Source of the DNA: Piromyces finnis
Lineage: Eukaryota > Neocallimastigomycota > Neocallimastigomycetes > Neocallimastigales > Neocallimastigaceae
Direction: 5' to 3'
NCBI GenBank assembly: GCA_002104945.1
Contig: MCFH01000004.1
Location: forward strand, 579,001 to 643,000
Length of the DNA: 64,000 nt
In this document: in pieces, positions 26,480 through 40,210 of the stretch
Layout: each line of letters starts with the position of its first letter
How positions within the stretch are numbered: the first letter of the stretch is position 1
Notes under the pieces: generated by a model
Told to the model about the DNA's origin: nothing
The model's input: the letters and a program-made list of their open reading frames with translations, nothing else
The model's database searches: none
Translations under genes and position numbers: made by a program

Positions 26480-27082
26480 ACTAATAATATTAATAATATA
26501 GGTATTAATAATTTATGTAAATATTAAAACCTATATTTTCTTTTTTTTTTTTTTTTTTATTTATTTTGTAATATTTATAATATTATTTATGGTCATTGTA
26601 TTATACTAGTTTACTTATACTTTACAGTTTATTAACTCGTTCCTATTAATATTAATAATAATTATTATAATAATAATTTCAATTCTAATATTTCCATTAA
26701 TTTTATATAGTATTATTATAAATATAAATATTAATAATTCTATCATAATAAATATTTCACTTCAACCCATTTAATAATATATATATATACTTTTAAAAAA
26801 AAATCAGAAAATAAATCGTATTAAAACTGAAATCCCTATTAAAAAAAAGTATAAAAGTTTATTTTTAATTAAAAGTATTATAGAAAACGGAGAAGAAAAT
26901 TTATAAATGATCTTTTGTGTGTAGAATAGCTTACCTTTTCATTTCTGACTACAACTTTTTTATATATTATATACTAAAAATTAAGATGGGTAAATAAATA
27001 TATATATTTTTGAATTTTCAAGATTTTTATTATTTTTTAATTTATTTATTATTTTTCATTGTTTATATTATATATTCCATTA

Positions 27083-27120
<38 letters not shown>

Positions 27121-27503
27121 CAATAAAAATAGAAATTAATATGAGGTGAAAGGAAAAATGATAATAATTTATAATATGGAAAGATGAAAAGAAAAAAAAA
27201 AAAAAAGTGAGCGAATGTATATATAATATAATATAATTTATAAATTAATAATTAAACATAACTAGATAGATACAATAAAAAAAATAATAACTATGTAGAT
27301 AAAATTCAATTTAAAAAAAAAAAGATCATAATTATATAAATAATAATTATTATAGGAAGATTATTATTTTCTTAAATTGTATAATGTATTTTCTATAATT
27401 TATGTTTTTATTATTTTTTTTTTCTTTTATGAAATAAAATAATAAAAACGATGGCTTGGTATTTTTATATTTTACCAGTCTATATAATAATAGGATATTT
27501 AAT
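26392..27503. other. Intergenic, convergent 3' ends
   Basis: About 1.1 kb between the RING-H2 and phosphatase-like genes, which converge. It contains A and T runs over 20 nt and a TA repeat near 27090. A short less-biased patch at 26880-26960 has no recognised gene or RNA. Confidence 0.5.
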
Positions 27504-28773
27504 TTATGTTCTAGTTTTATGAATAGTATTCTTTTTTGCTTTTTTAGTTTGTTTGACAGTTAAAGTCTTATAGATAGTCTTTTGTTCATCAGAACGTTTT
27601 TCAAAAGTAAATTTGGCTGTCTTTGTTCTTGTAGTTCTTGTAGATAAAGCAGTAACTTTTGATTTAGATAAAACTCTACTCATAACACCTTCGTAAGTTT
27701 CATTTCTTTCAGATGGTAAATAAATGTCATATGTTTCAAAATCTGGTTTTGGACCTGGGTTTTCAGCTGTTCTATTTTGTAATTTAAAGTTTGGCTTAGC
27801 TCTAACACCACCTTCAACCTTTGAGCAAGCAGTGTACCATACTTCAATTAATTTACCATCTTGAACAGTAAATACCTTGTCACTCTTCATACCATATCTT
27901 GGCATTTGAGTTTCATTGTATGCTTTAGCTAAACCTCTAGCAACAGTATCAAGCTTTTTAAATTTTTATAAAAAAATGTATTAATTTAAAACTACTAATT
28001 CTTTTTTTTTTTTTTTTTTTATTTTATATTTATTTCATTATACTACAATTAAAAAAAAAATCCTTACTTGTTGATGTTGGTACATAACTAAAACAGGATC
28101 AACTTCTGGTGGTAATTGTAAAATATAATTTAATACATCATTACCATCACCTCCACAGCATTTTTCTTTAGTAAGGTCAATGCCTAAAGCCTTTGCTAAT
28201 GGAACAACTTGTTGATACTATGAAAATTTAAAAAATAAATATTAAAATAGAATTATATTACTAATGATAGGTACTTTTTATTGTTATTTACAATTTAAAA
28301 ATAATATTAAAATAAATATATACCATTCTTTGAGAATAATGTAAATCACGTAAAAATGAATCTATTATTATTAATAATAATAATGGGTTATGTTAACATT
28401 TTTCAAATAGACCTAATTATTGATTATTTTTGAAATTTTTATTCCTTTTCATTTTAAAGAAAAACTATTTACCAATAAATTCTGGTTGTCCTTGGAAGTG
28501 TTGATAAATAATTTCTTTTGGTTGTCTTTCAATTGGAGCATCTGGACCAAAAACTTCAACCATACAATCAGTTCTTAACATACCAGTATAACCTAAACCA
28601 TCTTTCTTTTCAGCACCTTCTATACCATCTGTTGATGATTCTTTATTATTACCATCTAAATAACCTTTACCTGGTTTTTCACCATGCATCATAAGATAGA
28701 CAGTTCTTGTTGAAACATATGGGTATAATATTGGTAATATCATACAAAGTGCTATTAAAATAAATTGTTTCAT
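27504..28773 (-). CDS. Secreted histidine phosphatase (phosphoglycerate-mutase-like) superfamily protein, altered active site
   Basis: Four exons read from ATG at 28773: signal peptide (MKQFILIALCMILPILYPYV), then TRTVYLMMHGEKPGKG, which aligns with the family YLIRHGEKP but has Met in place of the catalytic Arg; GLGYTGMLRTDCMVEVFGPDAP matches the region after the RHG motif. A short exon near 28326-28362 gives DSFLRDLHYSQRM. The next exon (about 28070-28218) has QQVVPLAKALGIDLTKEKCC and VLVMYQHQQ, the position of the second catalytic His, continuing into LDTVARGLAKAYNE. After KVFTVQDGKLIEVWYT the C-terminus becomes a Lys/Thr/Arg-rich tail. It matches fungal secreted phosphoglycerate-mutase-like proteins in order of motifs. 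Loss of the RHG Arg suggests weak or no phosphatase activity. The family call is from remembered motif order, not a search. Confidence 0.68.
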
Positions 28774-30645
28774 TTTGTAATTAATTTTTTATTTTTAATT
28801 AAAAATAATTTTTATATCCTTTAAATATTTTTATATGAAGTCTTTATTTTTTCGATATTTATATGAAGTGAGAAGTATACTATTTTTATTTTGATAATTA
28901 TATTTTATTTTATGCTTTATGTTTTACTTTTTTTAATATATACTCTTTTGATTGATTGATTGATTTATTCTTTATTTTGGAAATAACTTTATTATTCGGG
29001 CTTGTATTATTTGTTTAAAACTGTATTAATTTTTTATTTCTGTATTACTATTTTTTATTTAACTTGATATATCTTAAATCCGAATCAAGAATTAAAATTT
29101 TAAATTATTGTTTATTTTCTTTTTTTTTTTTTAACTCGAAAATAATACTTTTTGTTTATTATCAAAAAAAAGTTTTGTTTTGTCTTTATTTTCTCGGGAA
29201 TAATAAAAGCTTTTTAAAAAAAAAAAATAAAAGAATATTTTATAGCAATTTAATTATTTTTCTTTTGATTTTTTTTTTTTTTTTACTTTTAAAATTAAAA
29301 TAAAGTACAAAAGTGCCTTTTTTTTTTTTTTTTTAAGCTAGTATAAATAATAATAAAATAAAAATTATTATTTATTTCATAATAAAAAATTTTTTTTTTT
29401 GGTGGTATTAAAATTTCCTTGTGGTAATTTTGCTTTTTTTTTTCCAGAAAATAAATTTAATTTATTAATAAACCTATGATTTATATAATATTTATTATAT
29501 AATTAACTATAAATTATTTTGTTTTTTTTCATTATTGACTTTGGTTAATTTACACTTAATTTACAATATTATAAATACATTATAAATACATTATTAAAAT
29601 TAATTGTAATACATTATTTAGATAAATAATATGGATGATAATTAATTCAAATCAATAATAATATACATAATTTTAAAATGAATTATCAATTTATTTCATC
29701 TAATTAAATATTAATATAAAAAATAGACTAAATACAAATACATTACATATTTTATTAATAATAATTAATATAATTAAATGATAATTTAATTTGATATATA
29801 TAGATCATTAATTGATACTAATGATTATTGGATAAAAAATAAAAAATATATACATTATTTTAAAAAATATTAAAATACGATTAAACTTTATACTAGAACC
29901 TTTTTTAAAAAGATGATAGTACTTTAAAAAAAATGAATATAAAACTTTATCTTTTTTTTTTTTTTTTTACTTAGCAAATGATAAATAATATAAATATTAA
30001 TTTTTAGTTTTCTGTTTTTAGTTTCACGCGATTAATGTTGATTCCATTAGAATAGACAACTTGCATAAAATGAATAATGGTTAGATTTATTTTTTGGTAT
30101 TTAAAATGAATAAAACTAAAAAAAGATATTTCGTTTTTTTTTTAACTATCATTAAAAAGAGTGTCAAAATTTCAAATTAAACTTTTTAACGTTATTAACA
30201 ATGTTGTATTTTTCGTTTTAAAAAATAGTCATTATAAAAATTTAAAGATTATTAATAATGGTTTAATCAATGTTTAACCAAAGGATCTTATAAAGTTCCT
30301 TTTTCATTTTTTGTAAAGGATAAAAAAATGAATTGAATTTTTAATAAATTATAAAAATAAATAAAATATAAAAAAAGTTTATTGAATAAAAAGAAAAAAA
30401 AAGTGCTAAACTTTTACAAAAAAAAAAAAAAAGTAAAAATATTAAATAATATTTTGTGGATGTACTTTTTCTAATAGCAAAAAAAAAAAAATTAAATTTT
30501 AAAATTTAAATCCTCAATTAAAAACTACCCTTAATAAATAATCTTTAAACAAGAATATTTACCAATCATTATTAAATTTTAATTTAAATAGATGGATATT
30601 TTAATTAATTTAACCTAATTATTATTTTTATTAAAATTTGACAAA
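28774..30645. other. Divergent intergenic region, no gene seen
   Basis: Nearly 1.9 kb between the divergently transcribed phosphatase-like gene and TTI2. Homopolymers of A and T dominate. Around 30010-30300 the sequence is less repetitive, but I could not recognise an RNA gene or conserved frame in it. Confidence 0.5.
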
Positions 30646-33600
30646 ATGAACAATTTAAGTTCAATTGCAATACAATTTAACGAAAATGAATTAAAATTTA
30701 TATCAAATGAAGTAAAAGAAAATTTATATATTAATGGGGATAAAGTATGGGAATCTATATTTAAAATAAATATTAGTGAAATACTAAAAGAAGACAGTTC
30801 CAATATACTTTTGCTTTTAAATGTAATTCTCATTTTAATAAAACAATAATAGAACAATTTTTATTTTTTTTTTTTTTTTTTTTTACCTTTCAATAATAAA
30901 GTTAATATATATATTATATACATAAATTAAAATTATATAATAAAAATTAAACAAATCCTCGAATAGGTATTAGAAAAATACATTGAAAAATGTCTTTTAG
31001 TTTTTTCAGAGGACCAGTTAAAGCAATGGATAATGGAAATTAATACTACTATTTGTAGTGTAGTGAATAAGAATGAAATAATAATCAATGAAATTTTAAA
31101 ATTTAATAATATCCAACTAAATATCTTATTGGAAAATAAAGAAAAGGAAAAAATAAATGTAAATTATTCTGAATGGATATTCAATTTTTTAAAATTTCAA
31201 GAGAACTTTAAAAAATCAAATTTTGAATGGAAATTATTTAAAGAATATGTAAAAGTAAGTCTATGATGAAAATTTTTAAGTCTACTTGATAAAATTATAC
31301 ATTATATACACTTTATATATACATATATATTTAAATAATAATATTATATCATTGAATTTTATAATTTTATATATAATATATTTTATATGCAAAAAAAAAA
31401 AAGATTTTTGAAAGCCTATTAATTTTAGATAAAGAACGTACCAATCTAAATAATATAACAGAATCAATTATTTCATTAATTACTATTGTATTGTCACATA
31501 CCCAGTATGTTATTAGAAATGAAATATTAAATATCATTCAATTATTAATTAAATACAATTTCAATGAAAAAGAAAATTTATTCAAAGGTAAATTTCATTA
31601 TAATTTTTAATTCGCAGTAAATAATTATTAGTTTATTAATTAAATTTTTGTTTAAAAAAAAAGATATTTTTGATCTTGTATTTAATTCATTAAAAAATGA
31701 ATCAAATATAAATGTAAAAAACAATAAATTATATGTTTTAAATTTGTTATATAGTCAAGTAAGTTTATTTTATTTTATCTTTTTCACTAGTATTTTTATG
31801 TTCTTTTATATATATTTATAAAGAGGGTTGCCATATAATAATAATTTTTGATATTTCCTATAGACAACCTTAGATAACAAAATATTAACAAAACTTGCAA
31901 CTACATTATTAATTGAATTATCTAAAAATGATATTACCCAAGAAAATATAAAAATATTATTATATTCAATTAAAGATAATGAGCATGTTAAAAAAGTTGT
32001 ATATAAGGTTTGTTTTATATTATTTTTATTTCAAAAATAAAAAAAAAGGAATAAAAATTAATAATTGTTTATTTTTATTTTTATTAGGTCCTATGTGGAA
32101 ATAACATTGATGGTGTTGATACACCTGAAGATTATTTAAATTTATTAATTGGTTGCTTTTGGTTTTACAATTTCAAGGAAACTCTTTTATGTAAAAAAAC
32201 ATTAGAATTATTATTAAATAAATTAATTGATATTAAACAAGCCATACATACAAATAATAATTCGGTTGCATGTTTTAAGTTGGTTTTCACATTAAATACA
32301 CTAAATAATGAGTACATATCTATATATACATCCATCTTTTGGTATCTAATACTTTTATTGTTATAATTAATAAATATAATATAATAGGCAAATTAGTATC
32401 TTAATTTCAAGTTGTTTATCAAGTGAAGAATTGAATGGCATAGTATCTTATTTATTAAAATCAAAAAAAATAGAATTTATAACAAAATATGAAATTGAAA
32501 GTATATTCTTTATGAGTTGTTTATACCAAAGTAGATTAAGCAAAGAAATTACTCTTTCAGAAAGAAATAAATTTATAATTGGAGATATCAATAATAATAA
32601 AGATATTGAATGTGTTTCTAATGAAGATATAATTAAACAAATTTGTTATAGACTTGAACCATCATCATTCTTTGATAGAAATTTTAATGAAGGTAGTCCT
32701 AATAAAATAATATCCATTCATTTAATATACCCTACTAAATTTTTTAAATTTACATAATTATTATTAATAACGATAATAAATGGGAAAAAAAAAAAAATAG
32801 TGGATGATAAAAACTTCTTTAAAAGAGTAGATGAATTTAAAATCATATCAAAATCATTATATGAAATAGTATATACCCTGGTTCAATTTGATATTGATAA
32901 TGTATGAAAATTTATAATCTATATATATATACTAGAAATTTAAAAATAAACATGCATTCGAATAACAATAATAATAAAATTAAACCCTATATCTCTGTTT
33001 ATAATATTAAATATAATAGAGCATTTATTTGGAAGTCCTTTATTGTTGTTCAATGTACTTAGGAGATGAAGAAAATAATAAATGGAGTTCAGTTGAAACA
33101 AGAAATATTTCAAAAAGTAAATTAAAAAAAAGAAAATATTTTCTTTTAATTTGAGCAAAAATAATTAAATTTTAAAGGATAAAAATTAATACCTATTTCT
33201 ATAATACATTTTCACTTATATAGCTATTATTGATATTCTTAACAAAAAGTTAAATGAAAATGACAAGACAAAGGATACAAAGGATACAAATACTAATAAT
33301 GAAAATCTTTTAGTTAATAAATATTATGAAGAAATTCTTGTTAATAAAATAAAAGTTTTATTTAATCAACCGTATCGTGGCTCAAAAACTAAAAAAGATT
33401 TCAAAAATAATATTTATGATATACAATTATGGAAAACAGATCATCCAGCATCAGTATACGCTTTATATTGGTTGACATATTCAGTTGATGTAAAATAAAT
33501 AAAAAAAAAATAAATTATAAATAAGCATTAATTTTAAAAAAAAAAAAAAAAGATCGGCATCCATATTTATATTTATAAATATCTAATTATAGGTACACTA

Positions 33601-34996
33601 TATTAATAATTGTTTCTCTCAAATGATCCCAATAATTTTAACTCTAATAGATGATTATCAAATTCCTTACAAGTTAATTGGTGTAAAATTAATGGATTAC
33701 TGTATTATTCATCATACTGACCCCGCACAAATTAGATTAACAGGATTAGCTAATGTCTTTTTAGAAGTATTTTATAACAAAATCTTTTATATAATAAAGC
33801 ACTACTATCTTAAATATTTATCTTAATATAATTATATTTTTTATCCTTATAAATATATAAAATGGATAATTAAGGCATTACGTTTATGTCTTTCTTTTCA
33901 CTCTAATCCTGAATTAATGGATGAAACTTTACCATGTATTATTAGTTTAATTAAGCTTATGGTAAATTATAATGAACCTCAAAACTCTCCTGAATTTTTC
34001 TCATTAATTGAAAAAATAATAACTGAAGATATTATTAAAGGATTATCCCTTTCAATTGGCAAATCATCAGCAGTGGTATGTTTTGTTTCGTTATAAGAAG
34101 AAAAAGGATACTATTGATTCGTTAATAAAAAAAAATGGAATATATATACTAGTACTAATTAAAAAATAAATATAAATATTAAAAAAAAAAAAAAAAGATA
34201 TATTTAAAACATCTACCTTTAATGATTGATAATCTCGGAATAGTTTCCGTGCGATACCTCCAAGTTAGTAAAATACATAAGTTAAATATTCTGTCATTCT
34301 ATTAATTTTATTAATATATATTTAATATGTATATCTATAATCTTATTTTTAAAATTAGTTATTTATTGGGCCTTGTTGTGAAATTTTAACATTTAATTAT
34401 GGTAATTATGAAAATCAATATTGGGCTTCTAATTTATTATTGTCCTTTATAAATACTTGTATACCCAGGTTAGTATTAAAACAATTTTTTACTTCTTGTA
34501 TTATTGCTATTGATGTTCTTTTCACTTAAAACTAATTATGTATAAATATAATAGATTAAGTAAATATATTGGAATGATTATGGAATCAACAGCAGAATCT
34601 TGGAGGCAATTAAAAAAAAGTGAATCTTTTAAAAAGGATTTCAATAATAAAGGTGTTTAATATTTATAATGTTGTTGTTGTTGTTGTTGAGTTTGTTACT
34701 AATTATTTGTTATTTTTTTTTCTTTAGAAATGGAATTTAAATCGAAATTAACGAATAATTTAAAAAATATTTATAAATCCCTTAATCAAACTAATATTAA
34801 AGCAGTAAAGGTAAAAAAGTAAATTTAAAATAGAATACTAAACAAAGCTATAATTATTAATTTTTATATTTTTGTTTCATTTAAAAAAAAAAAAAAAAAA
34901 AAAAAACTTTCTAAAACTCAAACCATAATATAGAATAATATTGCCTTATTGAATCTAGTTGATCCAACATTATATCAAGATTTATTAGAATGTTAA
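30646..34996 (+). CDS. TTI2: TTI2-like protein (TELO2-interacting protein 2), TTT complex
   Basis: Member of the Tel2-Tti1-Tti2 (TTT) co-chaperone complex that stabilises PIKK kinases such as TOR, ATM and ATR. More than a dozen exons join in frame; the first is 30646-30822, the second 30967-31254, and the last ends with NLVDPTLYQDLLEC before TAA at 34996. The N-terminal half is an Asn/Leu-rich helical solenoid. The conserved TTI2 region is at about 33400-34020: HPASVYALYWLTYSVD, FSQMIPIILTLIDDYQIPYK, LIGVKLMDYCIIHHTDPAQI, RLTGLANVFLEVALRLCLSF and ETLPCIISLIKLM, corresponding to the LTLLDD...LGV..L segment of animal TTI2. An apparent frameshift near 33050 disappears when the exon at 33011 is read in phase 0 (SIYLEVLYCCSMYLGDEEN). 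Several acceptors here follow long A tracts. Confidence 0.8.
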
Positions 34997-36832
34997 TTTT
35001 TATATATATATATATAGTAAATTAATAAATAAAATAAATCAAGATCAATTAGAATAAATTACTTCTAATATATTATTTTATAAACTACCATAAATTTTTA
35101 CATTTTTACATTTTTACATTTTTGTTAAAATGGTTACATTTCGAAATGTAATATAATGAATAAAATGTAACCCAAAGATAAATTACATAGAAATATGTGT
35201 TTCATGTATAAACAAATTAAAGAGAAGTTCAAAGAATTATTTAATTAAAAAATTAATAAATAAATAATTAAAAAAAAAAAGAAATTATTATCTTGACAGT
35301 GTAGAATGTGGGTAACTATTTTTAAAGATTATATAAACATTTACTTAATAAATGGTATGTTTTTTTTTTATTATTATTATTTATTATTCTTCCTTTTCAC
35401 TTTTAATCTATTTAAACATCTTTATTTTATGTTTCTACATGAATATGTTAATATTTTTACATAAAATGATGTTATTGATCTTTAATAAAAAAATAATTAC
35501 AATCATTTAATAATTAAATAAACATGCATGAATCCTTAGTTGTCTTTTTTTTTTTTATTATTATACTTTTATGGTATTATTCCATATTTTTCTAAACAAT
35601 CTTTTCAGATAAAATTTTTTATGGTAACTCTATACATCAGATGATTTTTACACTCTATTTAATTAAACTATTTATATATTTTTAATATTTATAATATTTA
35701 TAATAAGAATAGGTTGTATTTTTTCGATCTTTTTTTTTTACAAAAAAGAATGTTAAATAACTAGTAGATAAATAAATAAATAAATAAATAGATTACCATT
35801 TCATTATTATCCTCTCTTTCATTACAATATAATAAATGTATCTATTCTTTTTTTATAGTTATCAAAAAGAAGGATCATAACAGTCATATGATTTATATAT
35901 AGATAGTCATCGTATTTACATTAACTTTGAATAATATATATTGTAAATATAGTAACCAATCATTATAATTAATATAGTATTGTATGTAGCACATTATACA
36001 AAACAGGAATTAATTACACAAATATTTAAAGTATATTTTATGGAATTTATAATTAAATATGATAGATTATTCTAATATATAATATATATTAAAGTATATT
36101 ATGATTATATTAATAATATATTAATCTAAATAGTATATAAAAATAAGTATTTATTTATTCTTATAATAACTATTTATTTACATTATACTTTTATAATAAT
36201 TTAATTTATTAATAAAATTTCATTTGATAATATATAGATATTGTATTTTCATATATATTAAAAGCATATTAGAATATATTATAAATTATTTATCTATATA
36301 TATTTAAATTATTCTTCAATAATGTCAATTAATTTTCCTTTTGTAAAATTGAAAATTGAAATATTTTTTAAAAAAAAATTATATATCTTATAATTTATTA
36401 ATAAATATTCTTTTTAATTATTAAAATTAATTTTTATTATTTAGTATTAAATTTTTCTTTTCTTAAATATTATAAAAAAAAAAAAGATAATAAATTTACT
36501 TATAAATAAAATAGATTTATTCATTTTTATAAATGAACATTGAATTGAATATATAAATAATATCACTATAAAAAGATTTTAATATATTTATTATAATTTA
36601 TTCTTCATGAAAATATAGAATATATGCAAAAAAAGAGAAAAAAAACATTTATATATATCAGTATATAAGTGTTGAATTATAAATTTAAATAGAGACAATA
36701 ATAATTAAATTTTTCACTTTATAGAAATTCGTCAAATCATCAAGGAATTTAAAAGAAATTGTATAATACTTTATAAAATAATATATATTTCAATAGTTGA
36801 TTGATTTAGTATACTAAAAAAAAAAATAGTTA
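34997..36832. other. Intergenic with nested palindrome
   Basis: About 1.8 kb between TTI2 and the WOPR gene. Just after TTI2, four TTTTTACA units are followed by a perfect 18-bp palindrome at 35134-35151 (TTACATTTCGAAATGTAA). The rest, the likely promoter of the WOPR gene, is simple A+T-rich DNA. Confidence 0.6.
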
Positions 36833-39800
36833 ATGATAGTGATAGAGGAAAATAAACTAAAAGAAACATTTTATGGATTTATTGAAAATCCCAAAGATGG
36901 TTTAATTTTATTTCAAGCAGTAAAAGATGGGTTATTACCTTCAGTTCAACGTAGATTATCAGTAGAACAAAGAATTCAAATAAAATCAGGTTCAGTATTT
37001 GTTTTTAACGAAACAGAATCAAATATCAAAAGGTACGATGATTCTTTCCATTATTTATATATATATACATAATATTTTTTTCACCTGTAATTTATAATCA
37101 AATAGTCGATGTGTCAATTAAATAATTGACTAAACTAACTATAGTAATACCAATAAATAATAATTTAAAAAATATATATATATATATATACATTTTAAAA
37201 TTAAAATTTAAATGGCTTTCTTATTATTATTTGTTATTATTGTTGTTTTTATATAATAAATAATAGATGGACAGATGGAAGAACTTGGACTCCTTCAAGA
37301 GTACAAGGAGATTTTCTCATTTATAGAGAATTAGAAAAAAATATAGATAAAGCAAAAAGAGATAAAAAATCAATAAAAAGTAATATTTATGCATTAAATA
37401 ATTAATTAAATTTATTTTTTCATATTTAATATTTCAATTTTATTAATATCTTATTTTAAACACGATATTATAATAATAAATAATATTATCATTAAATTTA
37501 AAAGGAAATTTAAGTTTAAAATCTTTAGATGCAAAAAAGGTGTTATCCTCTAGGTATGAAGCATTAAATATTCCAACATTCAGACCTGATAAATTTTTTA
37601 TTAAAATTGACGGTCTTATTAAAAAGACAATGTCAGTTGTAATTAAAGGCCAAACATATCACATGATTAGTTATTATAAAGAAAATGATGTGTTGAATAA
37701 TAAATTAAGTACACCTTCAGAAGTAAAATCATTAAAAAAGGTTATTATATCAGACGAATTATTAAATCAATTAAAACAGCCAACTCAAAAAGTTCCAAGT
37801 ATAGAAGAAATTAAAAACTTTAACATGATAACTAAAACAGAATTGGATTTAAAGGATTCAAGCAATTCATTAATGCCCACTTCCAATAAAAAAAATAGCA
37901 ACCCTTCTGAAATTAAAAAACAACCTTATATGAATATATTTGCTTCTTCAGATAACACAGTTGATATCAACGATATGAATATTAATAAAAATGAAAATAA
38001 CATAAAACAAGAGGTAAAGGAAAAGGTTGTAATTAAAAAAGAACCCAAAACGAACAATATTGAAGACATGATATCCCAACTTGATGATAATTTACACTTT
38101 TTACAAATTTCAAAGAATAACCCTCAATTATTAAATCATTTACAAATGCATCCTGAATTATTAAATCATGTTTCAAAGATTTTAAATGAAAAAGCAAATA
38201 GTATTAATGATTTTAATAATAACAATAGTAATAATACTATTTTACAACATAACATTAATAATATTAAAAATAATTTAAATTCAGTTTCCACCTCAAATAA
38301 TGAATTATTAAGTCACATTTCTTCTAGTCAGAATAATTTATCCCTTTTAACTAACCATCAACAACATCCTAACCTCCCAACAGTGGTATGTAGCTTATCT
38401 TTATAATAATAGGCATCTATAAATTATTGATAATAAAAATGAAAAAGTTTTTTTTAAAAGTTTATTAATAAAATTATATCTTGGTATTGAATTTAAAATT
38501 AATTTATAGGAAAACCAACATGATTTAAATATTGAAACATTGTATCATCAATTAGATAATCAGTTACATCATGATAATGATAATAATGGCAGCCAATCAC
38601 AACAACAACAACAGCAACAACAGCAACAACAACAATACCCAAATGATCTTTTAAATCTATTTATGCAGTTAGCGGAAAAGTCACACATAGAAGAAAATAC
38701 TGATATTAAAGAAAATAATCATGTAAAACAAGAGTATCCACATCATGATTTATTACAAAGTATTAATCAACAAGATCTGCATAATTTACTAGTAAATGAA
38801 AAAAACCAACAACAGCATCATCTTGGTCAAAACACTATTCATCATGAGCCTGTAATTACTTTAAATGAAAATGGCCAAAATAACATGAATCAACATGAAT
38901 TAATGGAATTTTTATTACATCAAAACGACCAGAATCCTTCCCAATCCAATTTAAATCATTCTCTTATAAATAATGTAAATATAGAAGCTTTTCATCATTT
39001 AAACAATAATGCCTATACAACTACTGAGTCAGTAACTATACCAACCTCAATTCATACTGATTTACACTTAAATCATTCATTAAATTCTAATGATATACAT
39101 CATCTTCACGATGATGAAAAAAATATAAAATCAATGATTATTTCATTTAATGAAAAGCATGATATTGAACAAAAGGATAATACTGAATTAGCCAGTAACA
39201 AGATTTTAGAAAATTCACTAAATCAAAATAATGAACATATTAATGAGAATACCAATTTAACAGAAATTAATATGAGTCATATTTTGCAGCTTTTAAATTC
39301 TAATAAAGAAATTGATATGGAAACACTCCATAGTCTCCTTCAGTTAGCAATTAATGATCATAATATTGAATTAGCAAATTATTTAGAAGCCATTATTCAT
39401 ATGTTGAATATCGAACAACAAGAGCATCAACAAATTCAAATGGAGAATGAACATTCTCTTAGTAACAATATACAAAACAACACAAATCAAGCCCCCCAAC
39501 AACACCATCAAGAATTTGAAATGCTTCATAATCATGAACTTTTTAATCAAAATTTATTAAATTTTATGCATGTAGATAATCATCTTCATTCTTCTTTATT
39601 AAATCATCCAAACAATGAAAATAACCTTCATTCTCATTTATTGAATCAACCTACAAGTGAAAATAATCTACATTCTCATTTATTAAATCATCACACAAGT
39701 GAAAATAACCTGCATTCCCATTTATTAAATCATCACACAAGTGAAAATAATCTTCATACTTCTTTGTTAAGCCATCCTACAAATGAAAATAATTTACATT

Positions 39801-40210
39801 CACATATAAACGTTCCCTCAAATATATCACACCCTATACCTGTTAGTCATATTAATATTGCTAACCACCTTCCTACCTCAAATATAGATAATTTAACATC
39901 ACTACCAACAACAATTCAACAACATCTTATTCATGCCTTAGCCCAAAAAAATTCAACGACATCTGTGCAACATCCATCTTTTACAAATAATTTAGATTTT
40001 TCTTTATTAAACCATCATAACGAATTAATAAACTCAAAATCAAATGATCATATGGACCATGATCATAATCTATCTCATTTAAATGATAATCCTATGGAAC
40101 ATGATCATAATCTATCTCATTTAAATGATAATTCTATGAAACATGATCATGATCAAATGGATCATGATCACCATTTTTCAACAACTTTAGGTTTTAATCA
40201 TCAATTATAA
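36833..40210 (+). CDS. WOPR-domain (Gti1/Pac2) transcription factor
   Basis: Fungal-specific DNA-binding regulator of the Wor1/Ryp1/Gti1/Pac2 family, which controls morphological and developmental switches. Four exons, 36833-37032, 37267-37379, 37505-38385 and 38510-40210, total 2895 nt (964 residues). WOPRa: YGFIENPKDGLILFQAVKDG, LPSVQRRLS, SGSVFVFNETESNIKRWTDG (spanning intron 1) and RTWTPSRVQGDFLIYREL. WOPRb: LSSRYEALNIPTFRPDKFF, GLIKKTMSVVIKGQTYHMIS. Both halves of the domain are intact. The remaining 70 percent is low complexity: a poly(Q) tract near 38597-38635, His/Asn-rich sequence, and tandem repeats. Such Q/N/H-rich tails are common transactivation regions in this family. The introns interrupt the domain itself. 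Confidence 0.95.
39585..39806 (+). repeat. Tandem 42-bp coding repeats in WOPR factor
   Basis: About five copies of a 42-bp unit encode NNLHSHLLNHHTSE-like 14-residue repeats. Adjacent central units are nearly identical, so the array is probably length-variable. A second shorter His/Asp repeat (DHDHNLSHLNDN) lies at about 40050-40160. Confidence 0.85.

Noticed and set aside
29064-29303. 79-codon plus-strand frame between the phosphatase-like gene and TTI2
   Set aside because: Composed mainly of Phe/Lys/Leu from homopolymers; no recognisable protein feature.
33000-33120. Apparent frameshift in TTI2 between LLLFN and YLGDEEN readings
   Set aside because: Using the acceptor TATAATAG and phase 0 gives one open frame (SIYLEVLYCCSMYLGDEEN), so no frameshift is needed.
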